Counted from the stretch's first letter, positions 34,846-47,920 are shown. The stretch: DNA of 64,000 nucleotides from Juglans regia (GCF_001411555.2 NC_049905.1:2542001-2606000); one strand, 5' to 3'. Translations and numbers: made by a program. Notes: a model not told the origin generated them from the letters alone.

Positions 34846-35663
34846 ATGGACTCATCTGCACTTGTAATAATATCTCCAAGAAAGCTCAGATCCGATGTTT
34901 ACTCATACTCATACCAAGATGACTCCAACACACCATTGGTGATCAATGTTCTTGCCTCTCTCATTGAGAGAAGTATGGCCAGGAATCAAAGGATTGTCAA
35001 AAATTGCAGATGGGCCTTGTCTAAAGACTCTAGAACCCGAGTTTTCGACTGCCACGAGACTCCGGACATGACAATTCAGTCCTATCTAGAGAGGATTTTC
35101 AGGTACACCCGAGCCGGGCCGTCGATTTATGTTGTCGCCTATGTATATATCGATCGGTTTTGCCAGAGCAATCCGGAATTTCGGATCAGTCCCAGAAATG
35201 TCCATAGCTTTCTCATCACAACCATCATGGTGGCTTCAAAGTATGCGGAGGACATGTGAGTTAATTTCTTCCTCTCACTTTTTTACTTTCTGGGTATTTC
35301 AAATTTTGTCGAGGATGCATGCCAAAAACTACACATGTTTTTTTTTAATCATTTTGGCAAGTCTAATGTCCGGTCCACTCTTATTTTTTGAACAGGAATT
35401 ACAGAAACTCATACTTTGCGCGAGTTGGGGGATTAAAGACCGAAGAATTGAACAAGTTGGAGCTCGAATTCCTGTTCTTGATTGGTTTCAAAGTGCATGT
35501 CAATGTAAGTGTTTTTGAGAGCTATTGCTGTCACTTGGAGAGAGAGGTCAGCATTGGAGGAGGTTACCATATAGAGAGGACTTTAAGATGTGCTGAGGAA
35601 ATCAAAGCAAAGCAAAGAGAAGAAAGAGGGTATAATAATCAGATTGCTCGTGTCATGTTGTAG
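34846..35663 (+). CDS. CYCU2-1: U-type (P-type) cyclin CYCU2-1-like, two exons, 225 aa
   Basis: U/P-type cyclins partner CDKA-type kinases and in plants link cell division to nutrient and hormone state. Exons are 34846-35255 and 35396-35663, phase 2 junction inside the Met codon of EDMNYRNSYFA. The start is ATG at 34846 (an in-frame TTG just upstream is not used). The protein begins MDSSALVIISPRKLRSDVYS. The cyclin box runs from about residue 60 to 165: DMTIQSYLERIFRYT, AGPSIYVVAYVYIDRFCQ, ITTIMVASKYAEDM, LNKLELEFLFLIGFKVHVNV. The family tail FESYCCHLERE and the C-terminal ARVML are present. Length and intron position fit CYCU2. The upstream CT-rich tract is probably the leader. Confidence 0.95.
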
Positions 35664-35887
35664 ACTAGAACGGGGAATTTCATCCTTTTGGCAAGTTTAC
35701 CCCACCATTAATGGGAATTTTCAAGGATTACAGGACCCAAGTCGAAAAAAAAGATCAAATGTATAACTATAGGCCTGATTATATGTATCTCAGGGAAAGG
35801 GAAACACAGCGAGTGCGTGTACTTTTATATAAACTATAAACTATAAAGTGATCATCGATCGTGTATATGCATGTATGCATGTATGCA

Positions 35888-35969
<82 letters not shown>

Positions 35970-38339
35970 AATTGGCGTGTAAAATTGAATTGGGAATATT
36001 ATTCGATCCATGTCACAATCTAGCTAGCAGGTGGAGGTGTGAAATCCCTTGCTTTTAGGGACTGGTATGATTTGCGCTTAATTCATAATGTTTTGAGTTT
36101 TGAAATATCAAAATGTGAGAGAGAGCGTCGTATCATCTTAGATATATATATATATATATATATATAGCAACTTAATTATAACATGAGATTGCAGTACTGT
36201 TGCATAGGATGATCATGATCTGGATATCATATTATATAATCATGTATTGCCAACATGAGAAGACAGCAAAATGCAAGGGTACTAGCTAGGAACTAGGAAA
36301 GAGGCCGGAATAAACAGAGTGGATGGATGTGAGGACTGAACTAGTCTAGTGCATGGACTGGTTGTTGGGAGCTGCTAGAGGCATCGATCTCGCTTGTATA
36401 TATATATATTTATATATTTTGTATCTTTAAAAACTTGATCTAGCTAGGGTTTCAACATCATGTTGTTCCATGAGCTTGCGAGTCTTACATTAATTGTTAA
36501 GGGGTTAGTACTATATTTTTATAAAAATGTTAAAAGACTGATTATACTTTTTTCATCATCATCGTGCATGGAACCCACTTCAGTCATCATGTTATTTTAC
36601 ATCCAGACTGATTATACTCTATCATCTTATTTACTTAGTCATATTCAAACTTATCAACTTAGTCACTTAGTCTTAGCCAAACTTTTACATCTACAACCAA
36701 TGCGCGCAATTATAGTATCACGTCATCAAAAACACCATCCTTTATTAATAATCTAATTTGATCTTCAAATTTTACATAAACATCATGACTATTTAAAATA
36801 AAATTGTAAAAAAAGTCATAAAAAAATTGTGCATCCATCATTAGTACTACTCATATTACATTGATATTTATAACAACACGAGGAAAAAAAAAATCATAAT
36901 ACTAAGATTTAAAAAACAAAAGAAAAGGTGAAGTAGTGATGGACATGAATTAATTCAAAAAGGAAAGGCTCTCCTTTGCATTGCAACACATGCAAGAGAC
37001 TAACACGTACATAAGTTGGAATATTAATAAGCGCTCCGGCCATCATAATTTAGCATTATCATCGTTTGAAGTAATCATTCTTTACCTCCAACTTTCCAAA
37101 CGGCAAATGATCATACTTTCATTTTTCTAACCCTTTTGCTTTATCAGAACAACACAAATATATAAGAAAGTCCCATCACTATGCTTTATTACTCTCTCTC
37201 TCTCTCTCTCTCTAAACACCCAAGTTGGAGCCTATGTTTCTATCAAGAAGTCCACTCTATATGTATTTGGATCAAATTCAAGAATCCCAAGTCTTATATC
37301 CCCAAATTCAGAGGCTTGCAGTGGTGATCAATATCATGTACAGTATACACGGGCTTGCTTCTATATTTTCTAGGTTTTTGCTCAGCCTCAATCAACTAGA
37401 GTAATGATATTTACAGTTTTAAGATGCGTAATCTATTTTGTACACTCCCTTTAAAAAAAAAGAATAAATATAGAATTTATATGAAAAAATAAATTTTTAA
37501 TAGTGAGTCTCACTTTTTTTTAAAAAGAGTGTACGAGACTTACACACTCTAAAATTATATTTAGTATTACTCCACTAAAAGTATTATACAAATTTTGCAC
37601 GTACAACTATCTAATTTTTGTATATGTTTGAGTTTTTTTTGACTTTGATGGTTTTAAAAAAATATTTTATTCTAAAGTTTTACAATAATTGTGTTTGTAA
37701 TGGTCAAAAAGTAAATTAAAGCACCATAAATTAAAGCCTTTTTCCCAATATTGGGCATTACTTTTGCCGAATATAGGCTCTCGGAAATTAAGTAGAGTGA
37801 TGGAGGAAACTTTCTATATTCTACAAGAAAAGAACTAGAGGCAATTATCATAGTGATTATATATTTTTTTATAATTTTGTTTTAATGATGAGGCTGCTTT
37901 TAAGTCGAGAATAAATGCAACTTAATTGATTAGACGGACATATGATGATCTATTTCAATCCAGTTTATGCTGCCATGTCCATGAACATTCACCTAACCTT
38001 GAGGACCTTTTATTGATATATAATAGATATATTTTTTTTATTTTGGATGATTCGCATGATTATATCAAACCATGAGTGTGTATTTATAATTAAATATAGA
38101 AAAATTATTATATATGCATGCTGATATACATAATATATATACATTCAATCATGATGAGATTCCGTCAGGTTCTGGACAAATTATACAGAACGATTATAAA
38201 ATAATTGGCACTAATTAAGGTGTCCTAATCGATTTAAACTTGATAATTTGTACAAACATATATGTTATATGCATGTATATGAAAATTATTATTAAAAAAA
38301 AATTATGTTGTATTGTTGTAATTATATTAATTAATTATA
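35664..38339. other. Intergenic region downstream of CYCU2-1
   Basis: The first 200-300 bases are probable 3'UTR. A large compound microsatellite (35869-35967) and other (AT)n tracts follow, then AT-rich DNA with a short inverted-repeat element near 37395-37570 (GTACACTCCC...GAGTGTACG). No gene recognised. Confidence 0.45.
35869..35967. repeat. Compound microsatellite (GCATGTAT)n(GT)n(AT)n
   Basis: GCATGTAT-type repeats pass into about 13 GT units and then a long AT run, close to 100 bases in all. The longest simple repeat in the window. Confidence 0.95.
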
Positions 38340-39609
38340 TACAGGGTTCAAAACTCAGATGCAAACCATCCGAAAGTCAGATTTTGATCGATTTTTACGT
38401 TGGGAAAAATATTTGAGATAGAAAAATTATACATAAATAGTACATAAGAACAGTGCTGAACAGTGCTACATGAACAGTATGAACAGTGCTACGTGCATCC
38501 GCGTCCCTCTCTGCATCCTCACAGCAAAATCACCACACAAATCACTACAAAATCATCAAATCACCACACAAATCACAAAATCACCACACACGGATTATGG
38601 GTTTTGGCTTGTTTAGGGGGGAGAGAGAGAGAGGTCTGTGGGGATGAGATCGGCGGGTTGGTGGTCGTGTAGAGGTGCGGTGCGGTGCCGTAGGGGTGGC
38701 AAACGGCGGTGCTACAGGGAGAAATCCGTCCGTATAGAGAAAGAGAGGGCTACGGGCTTCGACATGTTGTAGGGGAAGAGAGAGAGGTCTGTCGGGACGA
38801 GATCAACATGGGAAAGTTCGCCAATGATTGGGCTTGGTGGTGGCGCTAGGAGGAGTCGAGCAGAAGAGAGATCGAGAGGGAGAGGGGCGTGCGGCTAGAG
38901 GGAGGCAGGAGATAAAGGGAGGAGGAAAAAATGAGGAGAAAAGTTAGGGTTTGAGATTTTAAATCTCAACCCTTCATATTTAATCTCCATATTTGATCTA
39001 AAAGTGGATGTTAAACTAACTTAAAATAGATAATTAAAATATAAATTCAATTTTAATTTATAAAATACTAATATTTTATCATTAAATAAATGAAAGAGTT
39101 TTGTTAAATATTTTTAAGAGAGTAAAGTCATATAAATAATTAGAGTTTTTAATATAATTTAAATCTCATAATATTTTTAATTAACTAAAATCATTTAGAT
39201 AAAATGATTTTCTACCATTATAATATTTTTGGAGTTTCCAAAATAGAAGAGACTTACTTTAATGATGAAAAAATGTGAGAACAATATAGAAATAAAAGAT
39301 TTTGTATTTTTTCAGTACTCCCTGGGTTATTGAGTATTGTGGTTGAATTCTACACAATTCATATATTTTGCTAAGAAAACTATTGTTAAAATATCCAAAA
39401 TCTTTTAATTTTCATATTACTCATATTACTATAACGTTTTGTTATCATTATAATACTTGTTAAAATTTATTTTCCTACTCCTGTGCATTAAATTATTAAC
39501 TAATTAATTTTCTTTAAAAAAACATATTATTTTTACACATCATATAATTTTTTAGACACATAATTTTCAATTAGACAAATGGGCAAACGTGCACGTTATA
39601 TAACTGCTA

Positions 39610-39610
<1 letters not shown>
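38340..39610 (+). mobile_element. Helitron (plus strand), 3' end defined, 5' end not located
   Basis: A 3' terminus with palindrome AACGTGCACGTT followed by TATATAACTGCTAG ends at CTAG (39607-39610), with T as the next base, matching Helitron rules. Upstream sequence near 38985-39060 is the reverse complement of segments inside the minus-strand Helitron (for example ATTTTAATTATCTATTTTA), supporting one family. GAACAGTGCTAC repeats near 38450-38495 are also of this family's style. The start coordinate given is only nominal. Confidence 0.45.

Positions 39611-39613
<3 letters not shown>

Positions 39614-39656
<43 letters not shown>
39614..39656. repeat. (AT)n microsatellite between two Helitron ends
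   Basis: AT run lying between two opposed Helitron 3' termini. Confidence 0.9.
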
Positions 39657-39658
<2 letters not shown>

Positions 39659-40784
39659 CTAGCGGTGGTAAACGTGCAAAGCACGTTTGCCGCATCTGTC
39701 AAATTGAAAAAAAAAAAAAAAATGTAATTTTGAATATTAAAATAATCTAATGTATAAAAATAAAATTATTATTTATTTATGTTCATCATTTATTATGAAA
39801 TTTAAATTATATTAAAAATTCAAATTAATTAGATAATTTTTTTTTCTTAAAATGTACAGTAAAATTTTATTATTTATTTAACGATAAAAATTAGTATTTT
39901 AATTATCTATTTTATATTAGTTTAAATCAATATTTAAACTTCTATCGTTAGATTAAATCTGAAAATTAAAGATGAAGAGTAGTAATTTAAAACCTATAAA
40001 CCAATATTTTTCCCCACCTTTCATTTCTCGCACGATTGTGGTATTACGTCGCACATTGACATTCACACAGACGAACCCAAAAAGAAACAGAAAAACAAAA
40101 CAAACGTGAAAAAAAAAAACAAACCTCTTTACTGTTCATTACTGTTGATGAACAGTAATAGAATAGCCTCTTTTAAGATATAGGCAAATATATATATATA
40201 TATAAATTGAAGTTAATTTTAAGTGTATGATAGAATATTTATATTTTAATTATCTATTTTATGTTAGTTTAAATCAATATTTAAACTTCTATCGTTAGAT
40301 TAAATCTGAAGATTAAAGATGATATATCACTTTTAGTATTACTCTATAAAAGTCTAAATAACTTAAATAAAAATCTAAAAAATACTTATCACACAAATTT
40401 GATCCAATAAATTCAATTATATATACTTGCTTTTACAAATTCTAATACAATCACTAAAAATTCAAGAATTATAAATAAGAATTACATAACAATCCGACTA
40501 TAAAGCAAGCATTTGATAGAAGTAATAATTTATTTTACTCTTTAGATGAATACAAAAAAAAACCTATTTGAAGAGAAAGAGGTAATATAAACACTTGCGG
40601 AAAAAAACACGCGAAGGAAAAAAAAAAAAAAAGCTATACACTGTTTATTACTGTTTATAAACAGTAATGAAGGTAATATAAACACTTGTAAAAAAAACAC
40701 AAAAAAAAAATTTTTATACTGTTTATTACTGTTGATAAACAGTAACATCAACCGTATATAGCGACTTTTAAGTATCGGCAGAGA
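39659..40784 (-). mobile_element. Non-autonomous Helitron (minus strand), 1,126 bp
   Basis: On the minus strand the 5' end reads TCTCTGCCGATACTTAAAAG preceded by A (40785), and the 3' end reads AACGTGCTTTGCACGTTTAC, CACCG, CTAG, followed by T (39658). Starting with TC, a hairpin near the 3' end, ending CTRR, and insertion between A and T are all Helitron hallmarks, with no target duplication. Inside, about 85 bases at 39890-39975 recur at 40235-40320, and a second 5'-end-like TTTGCCTATATCTTAAAAG occurs near 40170-40190. This may therefore be two nested or tandem copies. No coding sequence. Confidence 0.7.
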
Positions 40785-41316
40785 TATGATTTGGTAAATA
40801 ATAAATATAGCAGCAGCTACAGCTAGCACAGAATGACATCAATCTGAGCCCCATAATATATGGGCCAAACCCCGTTCTTTCGAGCACGATTTGGACTTAG
40901 TTTTGGATTGGATTCACTTCAGCCCACATCCTATACTTTTGCAACTGTAGTTGTTCATGATTAATCCACATTTAGTGGTAAAACCTGTCACTATTCATTC
41001 ACTGCAAATTATCCAATGCAAATGTTCCATTAATGCAGGCGTAGTAGTACTGGTATTACGCATTCCTTCATGATCATGAAGTCAAGGGCATGAGTTGGGG
41101 CATGCATCTGCTAATTGTGAATGCTAAAAGACTCTTCCCTCTCGATCGGATTTTCCAATTTCGTTGCAAGGTTTCCCATGATGCAGAGAAAGATCGAGAA
41201 GCTCTAAAGCATGGAATTAATCAACGGTTGGCATGAGATTAATTTTCATCCTTTTCAAAATGCAATTATGCAGATATGATCACGACCACAAAATATTTAA
41301 GCAGCTTCTCAAGTAC

Positions 41317-41364
<48 letters not shown>

Positions 41365-42840
41365 CATGAATCGAATGCAACACTGCACCTCGAGTTCCTT
41401 CCTCCACACCTGTAAAATGCATTATTATGTTTAGTTGAAGATTATACGTGATATATAGCTTTAAATTCATCATTAAACATTGCTATCTTGGGAAAAGCAT
41501 TCATGAAAGAAGTGGGCCAAACTCATGAAATTAATTAAAGCTTCATCAATATTTCATTTTTCTGATCTCCTGATCTGATGATCCCTAGCTAGCTAGGAGC
41601 TGCTGCAAACTTACCAATCTAAACCCATTATCTGATTTACTCATCAATGAAATTGGAAGATAGGTGGCTTAATTTTTTCATTCAAAATGGTCATAATAAT
41701 GATATGACATCCCTCTGATGGACAGTCCCAATTAATTAATTAACCATGATTTCTTTTTCAGTGTTATTTGTGCAGGAAGAACTGGTTTGATTAATTAATT
41801 CTAGATCAGATGGACTTTGGCTGAACTTATAATTAATAGGTATTTATACGTGCTCTGATCTCTTCGATCTACTGATCTATCACTAATCACTATCACTAAC
41901 TTAGTTGGTTTTGGGAATATTATTGCTTCGAATCAAAGCAAAAAGAATGATTAATGATGGATTACAGACTAAACACACTGCCCTTATTTAAGCAATGTCT
42001 TTGCTTATTGCTTGACAAAGAGTTTACTGACTACTCAAATAGTGGTTGGAACTTCTTAAACTCACTATCATTGAAGAATCTGATCATAAACTATTAATAG
42101 GGTTTATTTATTTTCAAGAAGAGTAGTTGATCATGAAATAAAGAAAACATGAAAATTAGGAGAATATCCAGCTGCCATATCACCTTCGAAAACCCTGTTA
42201 ATATATAATGGATCTTTGTATAGATTATATAGATCAGATAAAAAGGAGATCGAGAATACCCAACTCCAAGACTAGATACTACTGCTCTTAATTTGATACA
42301 TTGATTTGGACTCATGTCAAAGGAACAATGTATCAGCAAGCAAGTACTACGTACAATTTCAGAATATATGAGAATCTGATGATCGGGGGGTACTAGACAT
42401 TTAATTTGAAGATGCAGCTAGCGCGCAATCATCCACCATCCCCTGCATGCGCGCACTTGCTGGAGATCAGGATATAAACCCTGCATGCGCCTAGATTTCA
42501 CATTCAACTTAAATGGTACGTACCGGAAAGGGCAAAGTAAAAGGTCAAGTAAGTCGGAGATCAGATGAAACGTACAGCCAGCTAGTCTCTTCGCCAGCTG
42601 AAAAGACACTTAATTTGGCGCATCCGGGAATGTTTATATATTTATTGGAAATTTATTGTTAAAGATCAAATTAAAAGGAGAGGAATTATTGACTTTTACG
42701 GTGATCATCACCGATGAGTACTGGATTCTGGCCGGAATTAAGATAACATAAAATTATAAACGGATCGATCGCTAATTAAACTGGAATCTTACTAAATTAA
42801 GCTGTCTAATTTATACCCAGTCAACTGATCATGTAAAGTC

Positions 42841-42885
<45 letters not shown>

Positions 42886-43472
42886 GATTAAATTAACAAG
42901 ATCGATCGAGTTAAATGGGTTAGATCAGGAGCAGATGATCGAGTTGATCAACAGTACATGACAGACATGCATGCCACCAAAAAAGAAACCAAACCTGGAA
43001 AACCATATTGTATGTAAATAAGCTAATTAAGACATGAATGATGATCTCTAATTGATGATCGAAGACCAACCATACATGATGATCCGTAGTAGTACTACTA
43101 ATTATTAAAACTTTGTGACAGTTTTGTTCCTAAATATATAACAAATTTCAAATACATATAACTAGCGAGCTAGCTGCATTAATGGACTTGATCATATCAT
43201 GCCTAGCTCCAGTACTAATTATAACCAATTAGCTAGGAATATCTTATTTAATTCATGAGATCCTAACTTTTCGGCAGGGTTTTCTTCACGATCCTATATA
43301 TACATATACATATATATATATATATATATAAATGAAATTTAGTAAAGATAAATATGTTTTTTTTTCGTTTACTCACAAGGTCTTCAAAAATAGTACTACC
43401 AATAACATAATTGATCATATATAGAAGTAGTACATGCATTAATTTATGCAATAATATTCCAATATTATATAT

Positions 43473-43507
<35 letters not shown>

Positions 43508-43700
43508 TGCATGTACATGAGGATGTCAAATATTCGTGATATTCGATCCATTTTAGGGTTTTGTAAGAAGGTCTAACTAGCTATATAATTAATGAACATA
43601 AAACAAAAAAATGCAATATAAAGATAAACGTACGTGATCTCAAAAGGGTTAATAGTAATTACAAGATCAATAATAATTATAAATTAGTAGACAATAATAT

Positions 43701-43743
<43 letters not shown>

Positions 43744-44138
43744 TGTGGAAAAGCAGCTTGAACCAACCGACAGACAAGGAGAAGCATAAATTAGTTTTCT
43801 TGGCTTGGAATTGAAGGGATATGAATAGGGTATGGCAGTTAGATTAACCACTCCGTAATTTCCCCTTTCACTCACAGCTCGATCCCTCACACTGATCTCT
43901 CAATATCGATCGAGCTGATCAATGATCTCTTGATTCTTTCATTTCTCTCTCGAACACACACACACATACATGAGTACGTACTGGACTCACGGGCCTCCTT
44001 CAGTTGCTTTTGACTGGCGGCGCCACCACCACACAAATTATAAAGTCTTAGAAAAAGTCTCTCACCCTCTCACCCTCCGATCCCTCCACTTGTCATGCAC
44101 CACAATTCTGATCTATAGCTGATCTTCTTCGAGAACTC

Positions 44139-44174
<36 letters not shown>

Positions 44175-44440
44175 TGACACACACACACACACACAAATTA
44201 ACCACAACCAATACTCCAACTAAAAACTAGGACTATTGCCCCTTAATTTTCACCATACAAACCCCCACAACAACTTCCACTACAAGAATAAACTCCAACC
44301 CGTACGTGCCTGACTCCATCCCTCTTAATTATAATCTTATCCCACTTCATCCTCTTTGTCTCTTGTGTTCATCTCTTTCTTGGACTTTCTTTCATTCTTC
44401 TTCCTTTTTTTTTTCTCCCTTTTTTTTCATTTGATTTTGT
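40785..44440. other. Upstream region of the four-finger ZAT-like gene
   Basis: No gene in the first 3 kb, which has many (AT)n and (CT)n runs: about 41318-41357, 42840-42885, 43309-43330, 43477-43505 and 43701-43739. The last 350 bases are CT/CA-rich ((CT)n 44142-44171, (AC)n 44177-44196) and end in T-rich sequence before the ATG; this is the likely leader. GATCGATC-type motifs are frequent around 42770-42960. Confidence 0.45.
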
Positions 44441-46003
44441 ATGGCTTTTGTTTTGGAACATCCTGCATCAAACTTGAAGCACTTCTGCAAAATTTGCAAG
44501 AAAGGTTTTGGATGTGGAAGAGCACTTGGAGGTCACATGAGGGCTCATGGAATAGGCGACGAGAACGGACACATCGACGACGAAGACCCTGCCAGTGATT
44601 GGGATGATAAGCTCGGCGGCAACGTTCCCCCTAGCAACAAGCGCATGTACGCTTTGAGAACAAACCCAAATCGGTTCAAGAGCTGCCGTGTTTGCGAGAA
44701 TTGCGGCAAAGAATTCTTGTCATGGAAATCTTTTCTCGAACATGGAAAATGTAGCTCCGAAGACGCCGAGTCCCTCGTGTCATCGCCTGGTTCAGAAGGC
44801 GAGAATGATGGCACAGGATCAAGAAGAGGGTGCGGAGCCTGGTCTAAAAGAAAAAGATCATTTAGAGCGAAAGTGGATAATTTCAATTCGAATTGCCCTT
44901 CTAGCGAGGAGGAAGACCTCGCAAATTGCTTGATGATGTTATCAAATGCAGGCGTCGACCCTATGGTGGCCGAGCCCGAGGAGTCTTGTGCTTCCGCCAG
45001 TAAAGAAGATCAGGAGCGACGAAACCCCATGAATTTTATGGCTCCACTTTCGTTGAAGGTTCCTGTAAATCATCACAACAGCAAGAACAAGGGCGTGGCC
45101 AAAGGATTGTTCGAGTGCAAGGCATGCAAGAAAGTGTTCAACTCCCACCAAGCATTAGGTGGTCACAGAGCCAGCCACAAAAAAGTTAAAGGCTGTTTCG
45201 CCGCCCGGATTGACCCCCACCACCACCACCTCGATGATAGTCAAGCCGACGACGACGTGATCACTCACGAAGAATTCTTCCCGACACAATCAAACTCAAC
45301 CCTACAATTCGATCAACTTTCTAATCCGCCATTAATGGCATCCACATCCAAGAGGAAATCAAAGGTGCATGAGTGCTCGATATGTCATCGTATTTTCTCG
45401 TCCGGGCAAGCGCTAGGTGGCCATAAGAGGTGCCATTGGATTACATCAAACGCACCCGAAACTTCTACGCTAGCTAAGTTTCAGCAGCTGCAAGATCAGA
45501 TGGATCAGCAGCAAATAATAAATCCGAAGCCCAAGCTCGATGATGATTCAGACTTGCTTGATCTCAAGCTCGATCTTAACCTTCCTGCACCAGTCGTACT
45601 TAATGATCATCACGATCTTAGAGGGTCGCGGAGGGACGTCCAAATAATTAAGCCCCCAGGCCGCCGGATTGGACTTTCTACAGATATTTATTTACAGCCT
45701 TGGAAAGGTGCAAAAGATCAAAAGGAAGATAATCACCAGCACCAGCACCAACACCAACACCAAAACCTCCACCACCGTCGAAATGCAGACAATGACAATG
45801 ACAACATTGATAGCAACAATAATAATATCCATGACATGATCAGTAATGGTTCGATACTACTGCCGAATGTGGATGATGAGGCAGACAGTAAAGTGAAGTT
45901 AGCTAAGCTAAGTGAGTTGAAAGACATGAACACGAGTGGGGGTTCCTCACCTTGGTTGCAGGTGGGGATTGGTTCAACTACTGATGTGGCAGCTGACCCA
46001 TAA
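44441..46003 (+). CDS. C2H2 zinc-finger transcription factor, four fingers, EAR repressor (ZAT-like), 520 aa
   Basis: Single-exon plant C2H2 protein of the C1 (ZAT) type, expected to act as a nuclear repressor. Finger 1 is C16-C19-H32-H36 (GRALGGH core); finger 2 is C85-C88-H101-C104, a C2HC variant with SWKSFLEH instead of QALGGH; finger 3 is C226-C229-H242-H246 and finger 4 is C312-C315-H328-H332, both QALGGH. An EEEDLANCLMML leucine-rich box is at about 156-167 and the EAR motif DLKLDLNLPAP at 374-384. A basic KRKRSFRAK stretch near 136-144 may be the nuclear signal. The C-terminal third contains HQ and ND repeats. It is longer than the second ZAT gene in the window and has the extra finger. 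The start ATG follows a long T-rich leader. Confidence 0.9.
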   Translation: MAFVLEHPASNLKHFCKICKKGFGCGRALGGHMRAHGIGDENGHIDDEDPASDWDDKLGGNVPPSNKRMYALRTNPNRFKSCRVCENCGKEFLSWKSFLEHGKCSSEDAESLVSSPGSEGENDGTGSRRGCGAWSKRKRSFRAKVDNFNSNCPSSEEEDLANCLMMLSNAGVDPMVAEPEESCASASKEDQERRNPMNFMAPLSLKVPVNHHNSKNKGVAKGLFECKACKKVFNSHQALGGHRASHKKVKGCFAARIDPHHHHLDDSQADDDVITHEEFFPTQSNSTLQFDQLSNPPLMASTSKRKSKVHECSICHRIFSSGQALGGHKRCHWITSNAPETSTLAKFQQLQDQMDQQQIINPKPKLDDDSDLLDLKLDLNLPAPVVLNDHHDLRGSRRDVQIIKPPGRRIGLSTDIYLQPWKGAKDQKEDNHQHQHQHQHQNLHHRRNADNDNDNIDSNNNNIHDMISNGSILLPNVDDEADSKVKLAKLSELKDMNTSGGSSPWLQVGIGSTTDVAADP

Positions 46004-47600
46004 GTTTTTGTGAAGCAAAGTCATGACGATCATGCATCCTCTCCAAGTAATTATTCCATTTTCATTTTTTTTTTTCTTCCTTTTCTAATGTGTACGAAGA
46101 AACTGTAAGTATAAACTCAAAAGACTCGTAATTACACTGTTTTGTTTTTTCATGTTCATAATATATATTAGTGTTTTTCTTGCTGTAATTTTGGTGGGCC
46201 AATGGGACTCAGGTCTGCAAAGCACATACGATTTTTTCTCAATAAAAACATATTTCATGATTCCCGGATTCTCCCCCTGATCTGTAGATGCTAATTAGAT
46301 GGGGAAAAAAAAAAGGTGAACTGCATGATGTTTTTAGTAGTGACAGTCTACATTGGCCATTAAACTAGCTCTGATTCCTGATTGAACGCTGCTTCATCAG
46401 TTAAGATTAGATTATTCTGGTTGGAATTAGTACAGAGTGTAGTCCAAATTACTAGTTGCACATGAGGAGTTGTAAAAGATCGTGTCCCACCATTTTTGCT
46501 TGTTTAAATGGATACCAACTCGATCAAGGATGTTTTGGTCTTCGATGCTGTACATTTTCTCTTTTTAATGAGCAAAATGTTAAGAGTGGGTATTCAGATC
46601 TGGACGTGATGATATGATCAGAATTGCTTATCAAAAAAAAAAAAAAAAAAAAAGGAATTTTATTGATACAATTTTATCTGATTCGATAGATTTACTTTAC
46701 AATAAAAGTAATTTTATAATCAGATCACAAATTACATTAAGTCACGTAAATTTATAAGATTATTTTTGTATAATATCTTTACAATTAGACTAATATTTTC
46801 CTTATTATTTTCAATCATACTTAGGGATTTAATATATTTCAAATGACTTATTTCATCAATCATTTAAATAACAATCACTTAAAATATGATGCGAAGAAAT
46901 ATGGGGCCCACTACTTAAAACATCAAATCGTGTGGGAGGAGTGAGAGGAGCATTGGACCTATAGTCATTAGTTGGATCCATTTATAATCCATGATACATA
47001 TATATATATATATATATGCCAAGTGTGTGAAGCTAATTAAGGTAGGTAGCTTAGATATTTTATAAAGTTGCATCCACAATGCATATTTAGCTAAAAATCG
47101 TTGACTGACTTAGTTGAGCTGAGCTGTGGTACTGCTGTTAGAGCTGATCATCATGAGCACAGATAGATCAAGGCTTGACACTTGTAATCAGGTGCACTTT
47201 TGCTGTCATGCATGTTCTCGTGTTTCTCACACCACCATGCATGCATGATTTGTTTTTACTTGTCGAGGAATTCCCTTGGATTAGGCTTCAATTTAAGAAG
47301 ATAAATATATATGCTATAGGATTTATTAAATAAAGAATATTGTTAAGAAAATCAGCTTATACAAATAATCATGATAAATAGTACTATTGTAACATCTAAT
47401 TTTCTATATGTGGATCTATCTTGCAAGTTCTTAAATTGGCATGAATATTTAAGATTTGTTAATTACCAACTCAGATCGAGTCGGAAGGTAGGCCAACTCA
47501 ACCATGTTATTTGATCAAATATTAATTTATTGGCTAGTACTCTTGGCCGACATTAATTATGACTTTGACAAGTTCACGATGGACTAACTCTATTGAAAAA
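46004..47600. other. Downstream region of the four-finger ZAT-like gene
   Basis: AATAAAAACA near 46240 is a candidate polyadenylation signal. Beyond this there is a long A-run (46630-46652), a copy of MITE family A (about 46655-46800), and otherwise AT-rich DNA without genes. Confidence 0.5.
46655..46800. repeat. Palindromic MITE family A, copy 4
   Basis: TTTACAATAAAAGTAATTTT, then TATAATCAGATC, and the AAGATTATTTTTGTATAATA arm match the family structure. It lies next to an A-run. Confidence 0.5.
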
Positions 47601-47617
47601 AAAAAAGTGTCTATGTT

Positions 47618-47920
47618 GTGAAATTATTACTTATTTTAAAAGTTTAAATTAACAAAAATAGTTAAATTTAATTATTTATATTATATTCTTAATAATATTC
47701 TCCTTTACATGTGGGTTAATCTCCTTCTAAATGAGTAAGCTCGATCAACACGTGAAATATTTAATAAGATGAGATAGAATATTGTAGAGTTAGGATTCAA
47801 ATTCAAGAAAAACTTCTACTTGCATATTATGTAAAATCACCAGCTGTCACTTGTCTTAAAAGTTTAAACTGATAAAAATAATTAAATTTATTTATTTATA
47901 GTATATTATTAATAATGATG
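47618..47920 (-). mobile_element. TRIM relic, second family, copy 1
   Basis: Two related direct repeats of about 80-90 bases (47618-47697, starting TGTGAAATTATTAC; 47830-47918, starting TGTAAAATCACC) each contain TTAAAAGTTTAAA and AATTTAATTATTTAT-like blocks. They bound about 130 bases with ACATGTGGGTTAATCTCC. This has the layout of a small LTR pair with a short interior. The primer site is decayed and I saw no target duplication. Confidence 0.5.

Noticed and set aside
42410..42500. Possible microRNA precursor around GCATGCGCGC repeats
   Set aside because: The short GCATGCGC words are palindromic, but I could not form a single long stem with a recognisable mature microRNA.
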